13,425 bases of DNA from positions 1 through 13,425 of the forward strand of contig CALRHN010000012.1 in the NCBI GenBank assembly GCA_943359425.1, written 5' to 3'. Positions 12,919-13,425 of this stretch are shown one piece after another. Position numbers and translations under genes: made by a program. Numbering within the stretch: position 1 is the stretch's first letter; the number at the start of each line of letters is the position of its first letter. The notes beneath the pieces were generated by a model. The model ran no database searches. It saw only the letters and a list, made by a program, of their open reading frames with translations, and was not told the DNA's origin. The DNA comes from Candidatus Nomurabacteria bacterium. Its GTDB lineage: Bacteria; Patescibacteriota; Minisyncoccia; Phycocordibacterales; UBA9973.

Positions 12919-13425
12919 TCAGATCGCGGACGCATTTGAGTAGTGCGGCGCGGGCGCCGCCATTGAAACTGTGATCGCCGGGAAGGGTCAATATTTTTAT
13001 TTTCGGATCAAGTCCTGACAGATCAACATCGCCCAATACATTGTCTTGTTCCGGTTTGACCATAATGACTTCCGCGAGCTGCGCCAATGCATCATACTCT
13101 TGGATCGGTTGAGCAACTTTGCGCTCGCTCCAGTATTGCGCGGGAACAACTATTGTTCCGATGGACGTGGTGTATGTGGTAATGCCATCGAGATCTACTG
13201 TTCCGTGATATTTGTCACGAATTCGCGCAAGACTTCTTTCGGCACTCAAATCAACGACGGGCGAAAGAAGGAGAACTTTGCGAAGGCCTTGCGGTTTCGC
13301 GAGAGCGGCGACGATCGTGCCTTGCGAATGACAGATGAGATCGATGACGGCATCGGGATTCGCCGTGCGAGCTTTTCGGACTTCCTCGTTCAACATTTGC
13401 GCTTGCACACTGAAGGGTCGGATAG
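12911..13425 (-). CDS. Alpha/beta hydrolase, 5' end outside the window
   Basis: The frame is open to the right edge (upstream codons read IRPFS before the GTG at 13408), so the gene is cut by the window and that GTG is not taken as its start. The visible 171 residues contain the nucleophile elbow DLICHSQGT (GxSxG-type with Cys at the first position), whose serine is about 28 codons after that GTG. A later acidic residue follows in VKPEQDNVLG, and the C-terminal histidine is in LPGDHSFNGG, so the Ser-Asp-His triad is probably complete. An esterase or lipase-like activity is likely; the substrate is unknown. The gene is the first visible member of the hydrolase-trhO-tfoX operon. Confidence 0.82.
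   Translation of the reverse strand, partial: IRPFSVQAQMLNEEVRKARTANPDAVIDLICHSQGTIVAALAKPQGLRKVLLLSPVVDLSAERSLARIRDKYHGTVDLDGITTYTTSIGTIVVPAQYWSERKVAQPIQEYDALAQLAEVIMVKPEQDNVLGDVDLSGLDPKIKILTLPGDHSFNGGARAALLKCVRDLIL

Noticed and set aside
13406..13408. GTG as the start of the alpha/beta hydrolase
   Set aside because: The frame is open beyond it to the window edge, and the nucleophile elbow would lie only about 28 residues from the N-terminus, too early for the fold. The gene is 5'-truncated by the window.
1..13425. CRISPR arrays, tRNA or rRNA genes, insertion sequences, prophage or defence genes
   Set aside because: I looked for spaced direct repeats, tRNA-like cloverleaf segments, transposase or integrase motifs and known defence domains and saw none.

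Overview
Nothing in this window is mobile, viral or repetitive. It is a compact chromosomal stretch with mostly minus-strand genes and very short intergenic gaps. Several features suggest a small-genome bacterium of the Candidate Phyla Radiation (Patescibacteria, Parcubacteria-like): many short membrane-anchored proteins with basic tails, a FemAB-family transferase beside PBP2, a TMEM175-type channel, almost no Shine-Dalgarno sites, and genes whose -10 box lies just before the ATG. This placement is an inference, because no rRNA or strong phylogenetic marker is present. TGA is used as a stop (the small membrane gene before PBP2), so there is no sign of the UGA-glycine code of Gracilibacteria/SR1.

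Layout from left to right. Positions 1-549: greA followed by the first codons of a probable lysS, driven by the only classical -35/-10 promoter in the window. Positions 681-1721: a plus-strand FemAB-like transferase, convergent with mrdA (PBP2), so two cell-wall genes lie tail to tail. Positions 1741-4587: PBP2, a small membrane protein overlapping it by 4 bases, and an exported, C-terminally anchored protein of unknown role. Positions 4625-7506: class I fructose-bisphosphate aldolase, a TMEM175/DUF1211 channel, a membrane-anchored unknown protein, and a membrane-anchored cupredoxin. Positions 7543-10584: a succinate-semialdehyde-dehydrogenase-like enzyme directly downstream of a thiamine-pyrophosphate enzyme of the acetolactate synthase family. 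Positions 10639-11669: two small membrane proteins resembling the YtxH/DUF948 type and a polytopic unknown protein. Positions 11691-13425: TfoX-N protein, the tRNA uridine hydroxylase TrhO and the 3' part of an alpha/beta hydrolase, forming one tight operon.

Two points stand out. First, the TPP-enzyme/SSADH pair has the same composition as the cyanobacterial 2-oxoglutarate decarboxylase/SSADH bypass of the TCA cycle, whose first enzyme was also long annotated as acetolactate synthase. Second, at least nine genes have a TATAAT-like box 5-7 bases before the ATG, which predicts leaderless mRNAs. This architecture also decides several start codons. Three junctions additionally place the upstream stop codon TAA inside a TATAAT box in the same register.

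No stretch longer than 300 bases lacks a gene. The longest gap (550-680) holds the divergent greA/femAB promoters.
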